Positions 1 through 12,340 of a stretch of DNA of 64,000 nt are shown here, one piece after another. How positions within the stretch are numbered: position 1 is the stretch's first letter; the number at the start of each line of letters is the position of its first letter. Where the stretch lies: the NCBI GenBank assembly GCA_947172415.1, contig OX359190.1:5518001-5582000 (forward strand), written 5' to 3'. The DNA comes from Chondrosia reniformis. Its lineage: Eukaryota > Porifera > Demospongiae > Chondrillida > Chondrillidae. The translations under genes and the position numbers were made by a program. Below the pieces are notes generated by a model, which saw nothing but the letters and a program-made list of their open reading frames with translations, ran no database searches and was not told the DNA's origin.

Positions 1-1937
1 TACCTGTGTGTACTAGTTGTATGTACTAGTTGTAAATAGTTATATGTACTAGTTGTATATACAAGTTATATTTAATAGTTGAAGTTACTAGTTGCATGTA
101 ATATTTATATGTACTAGTTTTATGTACTAGATACTGGTTTTATATATTCATGGCATGTCATAGTTATATGTACTAATTGTATGTTCTAATTGTGTGTAGT
201 TGTTGTATGTACTAGTTATTTGAACTTGTTGAAGTTACTAGTTGTACCAATTGTATGTGCGAGTGCCGGCAGTAGAAATTGCAGAAAATGGCCTCAGGTA
301 TTTTTGGAAAAATACCTGTCATATATTTAATATAAAAGTTTACTGTAGGATAATTTTAATCAATTAATAATTTTAATCAACCATATCTCCTTCGTAAGAA
401 ATTTCTTTCAAACCTGGTTATACATTCTTTAAAGGCCATAAAGACATTTGCTAGGAAAAATTCGCTTTCTGTTGGAGGCAATTTGTGCGATTTCTACTGG
501 CGGTGCTCACATGTACTAGTTGTATTTACTAGTAACTCTCTGTATGTCCCAGTAGTATGTACTAGTTGTACGTACCAGTTGTATGCAGTTATATGTAATA
601 ATTGAATGTACTTGTTGTGTTTAATTGTTGAATGTACAAGTTATAATTACTAATTCTAGTTACTGGTTGTATGTACTGGTTATATATACTAGTTTTATGT
701 ACTAGTTATATGTCCTAGTTGTCGAACTAGTTGTATAAAGTAGTTATATTTCCTAGTTGTATGTACTCATTGTATGCACTAGTTGAGTGTACTAGTTGAA
801 TGAAATAGTTGTAAGTACTCGTTACTAGTTGTATGTTCTAGTTGTATGTACTAGGAATAGTTTTATTTACTAGTTGGAGGTTCTAGCTGTTTGTACTCAA
901 TTCTAAGTAGTAGTTGCATGTTCTAATTGTATGTACCAATTGTAAGTACTTTTATGTGCTGGTTGTATGTTCCAGTGGTATGTACTAATACTACGCACCA
1001 GTTATTTACTACTTGTAGGTCCTAGTTGTATGTACTAGTAACCAGATGTATGTACTAGTTATATGTACTACATGCATGTACTAGTTGTATGTAATAGTTT
1101 TATATACTAGATACTAATTTTATGTACTTGTGTTATGTACTAATTGTGTGTACTAATTGTGTGTAATTGTTGAATGTACTAGTGATTTGTATCTAGCTGT
1201 AGTTACCAGTTGTACCAATTATATGTACTAGTTGTTTTAATTAGTAATTATCTGAATTTCCTAGTTGAATGAACTAGTTGTTGTATATACTAGTTGTTGG
1301 TAGTTATATGTGCTAGTTGTATGTACTAGGTTTTTACTGGTTATATGTACTAGTTCTATGTACTAGTTGTTGTACTAATTGTATGTTATAGTTGCATGAA
1401 CTAGTTGTATGTCCTAGTTTTATGTACTAGTTGTACGTACTAGTTATAAGTACTAGTTATATGGACTAGTTATATGTACTGGTTATTTGAACTAGTTCTA
1501 TGCCCTATTTGTAGTACTAGTTGTTGGTACTAGTTGTATGTAGTTATTGTTTGTACTAGTTGTATGTACTAGTTGTATAGACTAGTAAGTAGTTGATGTA
1601 CCAGTTATTTGTACTAGTTGTATGTACTAGCTGTATGGAGTAGTTGTATGAACTAGTTGTATGTACTAGTTGTATGTATTAGTTGTTTTAAATAGTAATT
1701 ATCTGAATTTCCTGGTTGTATGTGCTAGTTGTTGTACTAGTTGTTGGTAGGTATATGTACTAGTTGAATGTACTAGTTGTATGTATTAGTTTTATTTACT
1801 GGATTTATGGACTAATTGTTTGTACTAGTTATATGTACTGGTTATATGTACTAGTTGTACGTAATAGTTATGTGTACTAGTTATGTGGACTAGTTATGTG
1901 TACTTGTTTTATGTACTAGGTCTATGCCCTAGACTAC
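1..1937 (+). repeat. 13-bp minisatellite, TG orientation, left block
   Basis: Diverged tandem copies of a unit near TAGTTGTATGTAC, read on the plus strand. Most units contain the palindrome ACTAGT at the junction with the next unit. Single-base changes and small indels are common, so copies are old or fast-diverging. The block runs off the left edge of the window and is interrupted at 257-510 by a short inverted-repeat element. It ends where a PLE family B fragment begins. No gene seen; short reading frames here are products of the repeat. Confidence 0.95.
257..510. mobile_element. 254-bp MITE-like insertion with terminal inverted repeats
   Basis: A non-repetitive island inside the minisatellite. 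Its ends are inverted copies: GAGTGCCGGCAGTAGAAATT from 261 matches the reverse complement of the sequence ending at 507 (GAGCACCGCCAGTAGAAATC), about 19 of 23 positions with the following bases. A 10-bp hairpin lies inside (296-305 with 308-317). There is no coding capacity. Size, inverted ends and lack of a gene fit a non-autonomous DNA transposon; I cannot assign the superfamily, and the target duplication is unclear (possibly 2-4 bp, AT or ATGT). Confidence 0.65.
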
Positions 1938-2424
1938 TAAAACAGATTCAGCATAACTATAGACACAAGTAGGACATATTACATAAGTCTACCCTTAGGT
2001 CTTCTACTAGTAACATTTCTTTGGAGGTGGGGTAACACAATATGGGGTAACACAAGACAGTCCTTAAGCATACTAGATACTTTTTGCTTATACTTGATTC
2101 TAACTAGAGGCTGCTGGGATAGGAAGGTTTTAAAGGTTGATTTTAGCTTAAAGTATTTGTAACCCTGTTTAATAAGCCTACTGCATAACTGCAAACGTTT
2201 AGCCTGAAAACTGGAGAAGTCACTACATATTCTGGAATACCTAATTAGTTGTGAAATAAAGACACCATAGGCTGGGGTATTAGGAATATTACTATCTAAA
2301 TGGGGGAAATTTACTATACCAAAGTTAAAGTCTTCTCGCTTATCATATACTTTAGTGATAAATTGATTGTTAGTAATGGTTATATCTAAGTCTAAAAAGG
2401 GGGATTTCCTAGGGCTGGCATTTT
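1938..2424 (-). pseudogene. Penelope-like family B reverse transcriptase, C-terminal fragment
   Basis: Internal fragment of the same element as at 54,074-55,946, about 95% similar by eye. On the minus strand it encodes the segment just after the reverse transcriptase palm: FLDLDITITN, then VYDKREDFNF, then NIPNTPAYGVFISQLIRYSR, and a basic tail ending RRPKGRLM. This succession is familiar from PLE-type reverse transcriptases widespread in invertebrates. The catalytic YIDD region is absent, as is the 3' untranslated region. The frame is open from about 2,400 down to 1,979 and here lacks the one-base deletion seen in the 54-kb copy. The fragment sits at the point where minisatellite orientation switches from TG to AC. 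Confidence 0.8.
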
Positions 2425-5049
2425 ATTGTTAGAATGGTATTTTGTTGTTTGAATATTATAACTCATGCTAGTACATACAACTAGAACTTTAAACTAGTAC
2501 AAAGAAATAGTTCTACAACTAATAGAACAAATTAGTACACATAATTAGTACGTACAACTGAAAACTAGGATATACAACTAGTACCTTTAACCAATACATA
2601 CAACTAGTGCATATAAGTTGTACATACAAATAGTACATACAACATGCACATACACCTGGTTGTAACAACTAGTTCATACAATTTGTACTTACAATTAGTA
2701 CCTATGACTAGAACATTCACATATAACTGGTACATATAAATAGTACATAAAACTAGTACATCAAACTAGACCTCCAACTATTACAACTACTGAATATAAC
2801 TAGTACTAGTACTAGTACATACAACTTGTTCATACAACTCGTAAATACAACTAGTACATACAACTATTACATACAATTTGCACATACACCTACTACATAA
2901 AACTAGTACATACAACAAGTTCAAACAGTTAGTACATACAACTACTAAATACATACAACTAGTACACACAACTAATACCTATAATTAGTAAATATAACTT
3001 GTACTAGTACATACAACTAGTACATAAAACTAGCGCCTACATCTAGTAAATATTACCCGTACAAGTACATTCCACTAGCTATTAGAACTAGTACATTCAA
3101 CTAGTACATAACTAATACATACAGTTATTACATACAACTTGTACACACAACTAGTGCATAACTAGTTCATGCAACTAGTACATTCAACTAGTACATACAA
3201 TTGAGGATATACAACTAGTTTATACTTACAACTAATTAATATAACTAGAACTAGTACATGCAACCAGTACATACAACTAGTAAATATAACAAGTACCAGT
3301 ACATACAACTTCTAAATGCAACTAGTAAATATATAACAAGTACTAGTACGTAAAACTAGTACATACAACTAGGACATACAATTTGTACCTACAACTAGTA
3401 TATACATACAATTATTTCTTACAAGTAGTACATAAAACTACTACATACAATTACTAAATACAACTAGTAGATACAACTATATAGTGCATACAACTAGTAC
3501 AAACAACTAGTATTACAACTAGTACATACAACTACTACCTACAACTAGTTAATATAGCTAGTACTTGTACATACAACTAGTACACATAAATAGTACGTAC
3601 AACTAGTACATACAACTAGTACATACAACTAGTTCATACAACTAGTACATACAATTAGTACAACAACTAGTACATAGAACGAGTACATATAACCAGTACA
3701 TATAACTAGTACATACAATTAGTCCATATAACCAGTACATAAAACTAATACATACAATTAGTACATTCAACTAGTACATTCAACTAGTACATAAAACTAC
3801 CAACAACTAGTACAACAACTAGCACATACAGCTAGTTCATAGAACTACTCCATACAACTAGTACAAATAACTGGTACATCAACTACTTACTAGTCTATAC
3901 AACTAGTACATACAACTAGTGCCCACAGTTAGTAAATCTTACCAGTACTAGTAGATACCACTAGTAAATACTACTAGTACATACAACTAGTATTACAACT
4001 AGTACATACAACTACTACCTACAACTAGTTAATATAGCTAGTACTTGTACATACAACTAGTACACATAAATAGTACGTACAACTAGTACATACAACTAGG
4101 ACATACAACTAGTTCATACAACTAGTACATACAATTAGTACAACAACTAGTACATAGAACGAGTACATATAACCAGTACATATAACTAGTACATACAATT
4201 AGTCCATATAACCAGTACATAAAACTAATACATACAACTAGTACATTCAACTAGTACATAAAACTACCAACAACTTGTACAACAACTAGCACATACAACT
4301 AGAAAATTCAGATAATTACTAATTAAAACAACTAGTACATACAACTAGTACATACAGCTAGTTCATAGAACTACTCCATACAACTAGTACAAATAACTGG
4401 TACATCAACTACTTACTAGTCTATACAACTAGTATATACAACTAGTGCCCACAGTTAGTAAATCTTACCATTACTAGTAAATACCACTAGTAAATACTAC
4501 TAGTACATACAACTAGTACATACTAATAGTACATACAACTAGTATATACAAGTAGTATATTCAATTAGGAAATACAAGTAGTAAACACAACTATATAGGA
4601 CATACAACTAGTACATACAAAAAGTACATAAACCTAGTATATAACTAGTCCATACAGGTGGTACATACAACTAGTTCATACAATTAGAATATACAACTAC
4701 TACATACAACTAGTACATGCAACTAATACCAACAACTAGTAAACATAACTTCTACTAGTACATACAACTATATAGTTCTTACAACTAGTATTTACAACTA
4801 GTAAATATAACCAGTAATAGTACATACAACTAGTTAATACAACTACTACATACAACTAGTACATAACTAGTTCTTACAACTAGTACATAAAACAAGTACA
4901 CACAATTACTACATACAACTATAACATTCAACAAGTCCATGCAACTAGTACCTACAACAAGTAAATATAACTAGTGCTAGTACATACAACTAGCACCTAC
5001 CTAGTACCTAGTATAACTAGAACCAGTACCTACAAGTAGTACATTTAAT
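2425..5049 (-). repeat. 13-bp minisatellite, AC orientation
   Basis: After about 35 bp of junction DNA that matches neither the PLE nor the repeat, the minisatellite resumes with ACTAGTACATACA on the plus strand, i.e. inverted relative to 1-1,937. It contains a 480-bp tandem duplication (3,510-4,475) and a segment (about 2,640-2,790) that recurs near 7,350-7,490. No gene. Confidence 0.93.
3510..4475. repeat. 480-bp higher-order tandem duplication
   Basis: Two consecutive blocks of minisatellite are almost the same base for base with an offset of 480 bp: 3,541-3,600 and 4,021-4,080 are identical, including idiosyncratic variants such as TAATATAGCTAGTACTTGTA. The second block has an extra stretch near 4,300-4,350. 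The high identity against strongly diverged flanking units means the duplication is recent. Confidence 0.85.
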
Positions 5050-5802
5050 AGTACTAAATTTCTACAAAAATAGTAGAAGATGTAGGGATGGCATAAAAAG
5101 CACAGAAACAAGAAAGGGATGTTACACAGTGAGAGAATTATTTATGCATGAATCATACAACACCTTGCTTGTAGGATTCGTGCATAAATAATTCTTCACT
5201 GTGTAACATCCCTTTCTTGTTTCTGTGCTTTTTGTGCCATCCCTACATCTTCTACTATTTTTGTAGAAAATTTTTATTATTCTCTAGTTTCTCTACTTTT
5301 TATGGAGCATAAGCTAGGAATTATATAATAGACCGTTTTGGTTTCATAATCTTCAACTGAATATGACGTCATTAACATGGTGAATTTATTGAAGCCTTGA
5401 CTCTAGGGCCACGAAAACCGTCATGCTCAATAGTAACATTATTGCTCTCGCTTCTACAAAAGAATACAGCACGGAAATGTGGAGTATTTTCGCTTCAGAA
5501 GTAGCCCGAAAACTAATTTCCTTTTTTGTTACAGTGGGCGAAGAAAATGAAGAAGATGAAGAAGATGAAGAAAATGAAGAAGAAAACGAAAATGGGATAT
5601 TTCAAAGTTCGCTCATTTGCTAGAGGAACACGATCGCTTGCCTTTAAGGCCAGTTTATAGCATGGCTGGTATATTTTTAACTATACATAGCTTTTTTCGG
5701 CGATTTTCAGCCTATTTCGGATTTTCGCTCCTATACCAATGTATAGGGAAAACGAAACAACCCCTAGCATCCCTACATAGAGAGAACTACCGTACTCTCT
5801 GA
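5050..5802 (+). mobile_element. Foldback element family 1, copy 1
   Basis: A 750-bp island with two halves. The left half is a near-perfect inverted repeat (5,056-5,272). The right half is unique DNA with an acidic GAAGAT/GAAAAT run (about 5,545-5,590) and a terminus TATCAGAGAGTACGG when read inward from 5,802. Related copies occur at 17,395-18,133 (same orientation) and 18,875-19,603 (inverted). The 66-codon frame at 5,423-5,623 is not kept open in the other copies, so I do not call it a gene. Probably a non-autonomous DNA transposon. Confidence 0.75.
5056..5272. repeat. Long hairpin in foldback copy 1 (about 99-nt arms, 20-nt loop)
   Basis: The left arm (5,056-5,154) and right arm (5,175-5,272) are reverse complements with only a few mismatches. 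Both arms carry the motif GTAGGGATGGCA that also occurs next to the element termini. Transcription across it would give a long double-stranded RNA hairpin. Confidence 0.85.
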
Positions 5803-8335
5803 TATACAAATAGAACATACAACTAGTTCATATAACTAGTACAAACAATTACTACGTATAACTAGTCCATTTAAATAGTACACACCAGAGTACATATAAA
5901 TAGTACACACCGCTAGTTCATACAACTAGCACATACAACTAGTACCTATGACTATAACATACACCTAGTACATTTAAATAGTCCATACAACTAGTACATT
6001 AAACTAGAACATACAACCAGTACAAACAACTAGTAAATATAACTGGTAAATATAACTAATATATAAAACTTGTACTAGTACATACAACTAGTAAATATAA
6101 CGATTAATTATAACTTGTACTAGAACATATTACTAGTTGATACAACTAGCACATACAACTAGTACATACAACTGGTATACAACTAGTACATACAACTAGT
6201 ATATACAATTAGTACTGACAACAAGAGCCTACTCAGTACCTAATTTACTAGTACTAGAACTTACAACTAGTATCTATAAATAGTGCCCAACTAGTACATA
6301 TAATTAGCACATACACATATAACTGGTACCTATAAATAGTACATACACCTAGTACCTACAATTAGTACATACAAATAGTACATACAACTAGTGCATACAA
6401 CTAGTACACAGAACTAGTACTTAAAATTAGTTCATATAACTGGTACATAACTAGTACATACAATTAGTACATAGAACTAGTTCAAACTATTAGAACATGC
6501 AGCTACTACATTAAACTAATACCTATAATTAGTAAATATAGATTGCACTAGTACATAAAAAGAGTGCATAAAAATAGTACCTACAACTAGTAAATATTAC
6601 CAGTACTAGTATATACAACTAGTTTTTGGAACTAGTGCATGCATCTAGTACATAGCTAATACATACAGTTAATACATACCACTAGTAAACACAACTAGTA
6701 CATACAACTAGTACATGTAACTAGTTCATACACATAGAACATACAACTACTCTATACAATTAGTACACACTACTAATACTTACAACTAGTAAATATAACT
6801 AATACTAGTACATACAACTAGTTCATACAACTATTACATTCAACTAGTACATACAACTAGTGCCTACAGATAGTAAATATTACCAGTACTAGTACATACA
6901 GCTAGTACATACAGCTAGTACATAATTAGTACATAGAACTGGTTCATACAATTATTATATATAATTATTATTATATATAATTAGAACATGCAACTATTAC
7001 ATATAACTAGTACCTACAACTAGTTAATATAACTAGAAGTTGTATATACAACTAATACCTACTTAGTATCTAGTATTACTACTAGTAGAACTTACAACTA
7101 GTACACATAACTAGTACATACACCTAGTACATACAAATAGTACATACAAATAGTACATACAATTAGTACATACAAGTAGCACATTCAACTAGGACATAAA
7201 ACTAGTTCATATAACTAGTACATAACTAGTACATACAATTAGAGCATACATCTATTACATACACTTAGTACATACACCTAGTACATACAACCAGTACGTA
7301 CAAGTAGTACACACAACTAGTATGTACAACTAGTACATACAACTTGCACATACAACTAGTAGTAACAACTAGTTCATACAATTTGTACTTACAATTAGTA
7401 CCTATGACTAGAACATTCACATATAACTGGTACATATAAATAGTACATACAACTAGTACATCAAACTAGACCTCCAACCAATTCAACTACTGAAAATAAC
7501 TAGTACTAGTACATACAACTTGTTCATACAACTAGTACAAACACCTAGTTCAAACAGTTAGTACATACAACTACTACGTACATACAACTAGTACAAACAA
7601 CTAGTGCATAAAACTAGTACCTACATCTAGTAAATATCATCAGTACTAGTACATTCAACTAGCTATTAGAACTAGTACATTCAACTAGTACGTAACTAAT
7701 ACATACAGTTATTACATACAACTTGTACACACAACTAGTGCATAACCAATTCATAGAACTAGTACATTCAACTAGTACATATAATTAGTACATACAACTA
7801 TTACATTCAACTAGTACATCCAACTATAACCTACAATTAGTAAATATAACTAGTCCTAGTACATATAACTAGAACATACAACTAGTACATACAACTAGTA
7901 CCTACAGTTAGTAAATATTACCAGTACAAGTACATACCACTAGTTAATACAACTTGTACATACAACTAGTTCATACAACTATATAGCACCTAACTAGTAC
8001 ATACAACTACTATATAGAACTATAATAAGCAATTAGTACATATAACCATTACATCCAACTAGTAAATATTTCCAGTACCTATAAATAGTACATATGACTA
8101 GTACGTACAACTAGTAAATACAACTATTACATCAAACTAGTGCCTACAATTAGTACATGGAACTAGTAACTACTACATATACCTAGTACACACAACTAGT
8201 ACATACAAGTGGTACACACAACTAGTATGCACAACTAGTACATACAACCAGAACAAAAAACTAGTAGACACAACTACTACATATAACTAGTATATACACA
8301 TATAACTGGTCCATATAAATAGTACAATAGTACAG
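5803..8335 (-). repeat. 13-bp minisatellite, AC orientation
   Basis: Uninterrupted array. The stretch 7,350-7,490 duplicates about 2,640-2,790 with shared variants (TAGTACCTATGACTAGAACA), showing long-range exchange within the array. A short AT-rich patch lies near 6,955-6,980. No gene seen. Confidence 0.93.
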
Positions 8336-8590
8336 TAGAAGATCAAGATAAAGAAAAAGACAAAGACTCCCAGGATCACTGATGAAGGGTGGAATTCCCA
8401 GAAACTGCTGTCTGACCCAGTGGAGAAGAAGATGAAAGAAGGGAAAAAAAGGAAGGAAAGAAGAGAAAGGAAGGAAGAAAAGACTCCTGTATATTCATCT
8501 AAAGCTCTCTTTAGGTTTAGTACCCCTATAGGCTCTTTTTACAGAATAGACATATAGCATGTAGGAAAATGGTATATTAGATTTTTCATG
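8336..8590 (+). mobile_element. PLE family B 3' end, solo fragment
   Basis: This 255-bp fragment is the 3' terminal region of PLE family B, from the ribozyme-like motif to the element end (TTTTTCATG at 8,590). It is inverted relative to the copy at 9,293-9,957, so the two form arms of about 230-250 bp around 700 bp of minisatellite. It has a purine-rich GAAGGAAAG tract (8,430-8,485). No coding sequence. Confidence 0.75.
8376..8415 (+). ncRNA. Hammerhead-ribozyme-like motif, PLE family B
   Basis: Core CTGATGA (8,379-8,385), a stem II candidate GGG/CCC around TGGAATT, then GAAA (8,401-8,404), a two-base-pair stem III (AC with GT), and the canonical cleavage triplet GTC (8,410-8,412). TCA before the core pairs with TGA after the triplet to start stem I. 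One extra A flanks each side of stem II, so activity is uncertain. PLEs are known to carry hammerhead ribozymes in their terminal repeats. Confidence 0.6.
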
Positions 8591-9292
8591 CATCTAGTAC
8601 ATACCACTAGTACATACAACTAGTACATACAACTATAACATATAACTAGTACATACAACTAGTACACACTATTAGTACGTTCTACTAGTACGTATAACAA
8701 GTACAAACAAGTATTACATATAACTAGTACATACAACTAGTACACACAACTAGCACATACAACTAGTGCGAACAACTACTTCATACAACTTGTAACTACA
8801 ACTGTACCTATGACTTGAACATACACATATAACTAGTAGATATAAATAGTACATACAACTAGGACATTAAACTAGAACTCCAACTAGTATTACATATTAC
8901 TAGTGCCTACTTAGTAACTAGATTAACTAGTACTCAAACTTACTAGTACTAATACATACAACTATTCCATATATACACATATATATAACTAGTGCACACA
9001 CCATATATTGGCACATATAATTTGTACCTACCGCTAGTAAATATAACTAGTACTAGTACATACAACTCGTTTATACAACTAGAAAATATAACTAGTACTA
9101 ATAACTAGTATATACAACTAGTACATACAACTATTACACACAACTAGTACATTCTATTAGTACGTATAACAAGTACAAACAAGTGATACATATAACTAGT
9201 ACATACAACTAGTACATATAACTAGCACATACAACTAGGCTCACAACTACTTCATACAACTTGTACTTACAAGTAGTACCTATGACTGGAAC
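8591..9292 (-). repeat. 13-bp minisatellite between inverted PLE-B ends
   Basis: AC-orientation units. The stretch near 8,655-8,900 is partly repeated at 9,130-9,290 (shared ACGTATAACAAGTACAAACAA), so this spacer is itself internally duplicated. No gene. Confidence 0.9.
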
Positions 9293-9957
9293 ATGAAAAA
9301 TCTAAGATACCATTTTCCTACATGCTATATGCCTATTCTGTAAAAAGAGCCTATAGGGGAACTAAACCTAAAGAGAGCTTTAGATGAAGATACAGTAGTC
9401 TTTTCTTCCTTCTTTTCCCTTCTTTCATCTTCTTCTCCACTGGGTCAGACAGCCGTTTCTGGGAATTCCACCCTTCATCAGTGATCCTGGGAGTCTTTGT
9501 CTTTTTCTTTATCTTGATCTTCTGTGAATCCTTGGCTCACTATGCTAAATCTAGGGGCCTTATATACACTATTTTGGCGCCAAACGTTAAATAAGGTGTT
9601 AACTAAGACACATGATGAAATTTAATTTTATGAAAGGAATATAGGTCCAATTAACTTTTATGAATTAATTATAAATCTATTAGTAAACTTGCTTGTACAG
9701 GTAAAACAGACTCAGCATAACTATAGACACAAGTAGGACATATTACGTAAGTCTACCCTTAGGTCTTCTAGTAGTAACATTTCTTTGGAGGTGGGGTAAC
9801 ACAATATGGGGTAATACAAGACAGTCCTTAAGCATACTAGCTACTTTTTGCTTATACTTGATTCTAACTGGAGGCTGCCGGGATAGGAATGTTTAAAAGG
9901 TTGATTTTAGCTAAAAGTATTTGTAACCCTACTTAATAAGCCTACTGCATAACTGCA
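9293..9957 (-). mobile_element. PLE family B, 3' portion
   Basis: Minus-strand copy of the 3' region: from its end (CATGAAAAATC at 9,292) through the ribozyme-like motif, untranslated region (TTTTGGCGCCAAACG near 9,570) and the last roughly 80 codons of the reverse transcriptase protein (basic tail after the VYDKRE segment). It stops abruptly at 9,957 where minisatellite resumes. Compared with the 54-kb copy it keeps about 85 bp near 9,310-9,395 that the latter lacks. Confidence 0.8.
9445..9484 (-). ncRNA. Hammerhead-ribozyme-like motif, PLE family B
   Basis: On the minus strand: CTGATGA, stem II candidate, GAAA, AC-GGCT-GT minimal stem III, cleavage triplet GTC, and a TCA/TGA stem I start. 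Same arrangement as at 8,376 and 54,148, with the loop base variant GGCT instead of TGCT. It lies downstream of the reverse transcriptase frame on the same strand, the usual place in PLEs. Confidence 0.6.
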
Positions 9958-10576
9958 CATAAAATTAGTACATATAAATAGTACATACAACTAGGACATT
10001 AAACTAGAACGCCAACTAGATTAACATTTTATTAGTGCCTACTTAGTAAATAGATTAACTAGTACTCAAACTTAATTGGACTAGTACATACAACAATTAC
10101 TCACAACTTGTCCATATATCGAATACATAAAATTAGAACATACAACCAGTACGTACAACTAGTATTAAGCACATACAACTAGTACCTCCATAGTACGTAG
10201 TAGAACTAGTATTAGAACCTACAACTAGAACATTCAAATAGTACATACAACTAGTATATACAACCAATAGATACAACTAGCACCTACAACTGGTCCACAC
10301 AACTACTACATATAACTAATACATGTAAATAGTACATACATCTAGTGCATACAACTAGTACATAAAACTTGCACATACAACTGATTCATATCTAGTGCAT
10401 ACACCTAGTACATACAGCTAGTGCATACAACTAGTACATATAACTAGTTCACAAACATATAACTAGTACATGCAAATTGTAAATACAACTCAACTACTAT
10501 ATACAACTAGTACATACAACTAGTTCATAAAACTAGAACATACAATTAGTACATAAGTAGTACATACAACTAGTAT
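9958..10576 (-). repeat. 13-bp minisatellite, AC orientation
   Basis: Diverged units between PLE family B and a foldback element. No gene. Confidence 0.9.
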
Positions 10577-11367
10577 CATAGAGTACGGTAGTTCTCTATA
10601 AGTAGGGATGGCCGAAAAAAAAACATACATATACTAAATTGTCATGAATGTTTCCGAACTAGGGAATAGGCTACCCTAGATTTCAACGCGCTCCATCCGA
10701 AGCGTGTTACTTTTGAAAGTGCCAAATTTAGGGCCTCTTTGAATGCCATTTTTTAATTAAGTTTCAATTCTCTCTATATAAAATAAGTAACTCGAGTGAG
10801 TAATATTTGTGGTACTGCCGCCACCCGTGATCGAATTTCTTAGTCGCTTTGCAGGGCCTATATACAGTCGTATTCTTAACGATTATGGACCCTTTAATAT
10901 CCTAAACTGAATGTTAAAGAACGGTAGAAAACATACTTATCAAATTTGGGATCTTTTCGGACGCCATTTTTTAATTTAGAGCTCTCTATTATATCGTCTA
11001 TTCTGCTACTTTATTTCTACTTTTCGCCAAGAAAACTTTCAAAACAAATATTAACAAGAAAAAAGGGGCAATACAAGTTAAATAAAAACATTCAAAAATG
11101 AAGTTAAAAGTAGGGATGGCACTATAACAGTGATTGGCACATCTAGAAAAAGTAACGAAACAAGAAAGTGATCATATGGTAAGGCTAACATTGCAGAAGT
11201 GGCATACTGAAACTTAACTATACACAACACTTCTATGTTTGGGCGCATCGATCCCTACTTCTAGTATATCCATGATGCGCCCAAACATAGAAGTGATGTG
11301 TATAGTTAAGTTTCAGTATGCCACTTCTGCAATGTTAGCCTTACCATATGATCACTTTCTTGTTTCG
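10577..11367. mobile_element. Foldback element family 2
   Basis: A 790-bp island whose left terminus (CATAGAGTACGGTAGTTCTC then GTAGGGATGG) resembles family 1 termini, but whose interior is different. It contains internal repeats of GCCATTTTTTAATT (about 10,747 and 10,961) and ends with a 94-nt-arm hairpin. No open frame of note. Same architecture as family 1 (unique half plus terminal hairpin) with unrelated sequence, so probably another non-autonomous member mobilised by the same machinery. Confidence 0.65.
11156..11367. repeat. Near-perfect 94-nt hairpin in foldback family 2
   Basis: Arms 11,156-11,249 and 11,274-11,367 are reverse complements with a single mismatch by my count; the 24-nt loop holds CCCTACTTCTAG. 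So little divergence, in DNA surrounded by heavily mutated repeats, means the palindrome is recent or is maintained. Confidence 0.9.
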
Positions 11368-11370
11368 TTT

Positions 11371-12117
11371 ATACATACAACTAGAACACCCAACTAGTTC
11401 ATACAATTTGTACATAGAACTACTACATACAACTACCACATACAACTGGTACCTACAACTAGTAAATATAGCTAGTACTACTCCATACAACTAGTGCATA
11501 CAACTAGTACTTGCAACAAGTATATTTAACTAGTACACACACCTACTACACATAACTACTTCATAAAAATTTAACTTGTACATATAAATAGTACTTACGC
11601 ATAATACATATAAGTAGTACATAAAACTAGTGTTTACAACTACAAACTAGTACATACATCTAGTACATACAACTAGTACATAGCTTGTACAAACAACTAG
11701 TGCATACACCTACATAGAACTGGTTTATATCTAGTACATACAATTAGTACATACAACTAGAAAATATAACTAGTAATAGTACATTACAACTAGTAGGTGC
11801 AATTAGTACATACAACCAGTATATACATACAGTTAGTACATACAAGTGGTACATATACATATTACCTACACATATAATTTGTAAATATAAATAGTAAGTA
11901 CAACTAGTACATACAGCTAGTGCATACAACTAGTACATATAACTAGTTCACAAACATATAATTAGTACATACAAATAGTAAATACAACTCCACTACTATA
12001 TACAACTAGTACATACAACTGGTTCATAAAACTAGTACATACAACTAGTACATAAAAGTAGTGTCTAGTACATACGACTAGTACCTTCCTAGTACCTAGT
12101 ATAACTAGTACAAGAAC
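11371..12117 (-). repeat. 13-bp minisatellite, AC orientation
   Basis: Array between the foldback element and PLE family A. It ends with the variant block CCTTCCTAGTACCTAGTAT that recurs throughout 5-25 kb. No gene. Confidence 0.9.
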
Positions 12118-12184
12118 CTTTGTAACGGTTCATCTTTCGACTTTGGGAGCGTCTATAGACGCAGTTTTTCCGATTCTTCTTTCT

Positions 12185-12221
12185 GCCAAACGTTTCGAAC
12201 CTGGGGGTCTTCTTCAGTGAC
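12185..12221 (-). ncRNA. Hammerhead-ribozyme-like motif, PLE family A copy 1
   Basis: Minus strand: GTCA, CTGAAGA, A, stem II GACCC-CCA-GGTTC (one mismatch), GAAA, CGT, T, TGGC. GTCA and TGGC pair as stem I (one G-U); ACGU gives a two-base-pair stem III; cleavage would follow the T. Position 7 of the core is free in hammerheads, so CTGAAGA is acceptable. The additional A before stem II is non-standard. Confidence 0.55.
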
Positions 12222-12340
12222 TGATGTTGGTCTTCAAGGTGTCTTCATTTATAGGCATCTTTTCCCGCCATTTTCGATTACCTCATCAGTGATGTCGTCG
12301 GTTACATCATTTCCAGAGGAAGGAGAGATGAAGGGAGTAT

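Noticed and set aside
2787..2969. Short Cys/Tyr/Val-rich frames in the minisatellite (also at 11,744; 17,158; 26,763; 37,114; 41,060; 48,363; 50,692)
   Set aside because: They are translations of the 13-bp unit (pattern like YVLVVCTSCMY). Thirteen is not a multiple of three, so they appear wherever indels remove the TAG; no initiation context or conservation beyond the repeat.
5423..5623. 66-codon acidic-tailed frame in foldback copy 1
   Set aside because: The frame is shifted or stopped in copies 2 and 3, and the acidic tail is a GAAGAT microsatellite.
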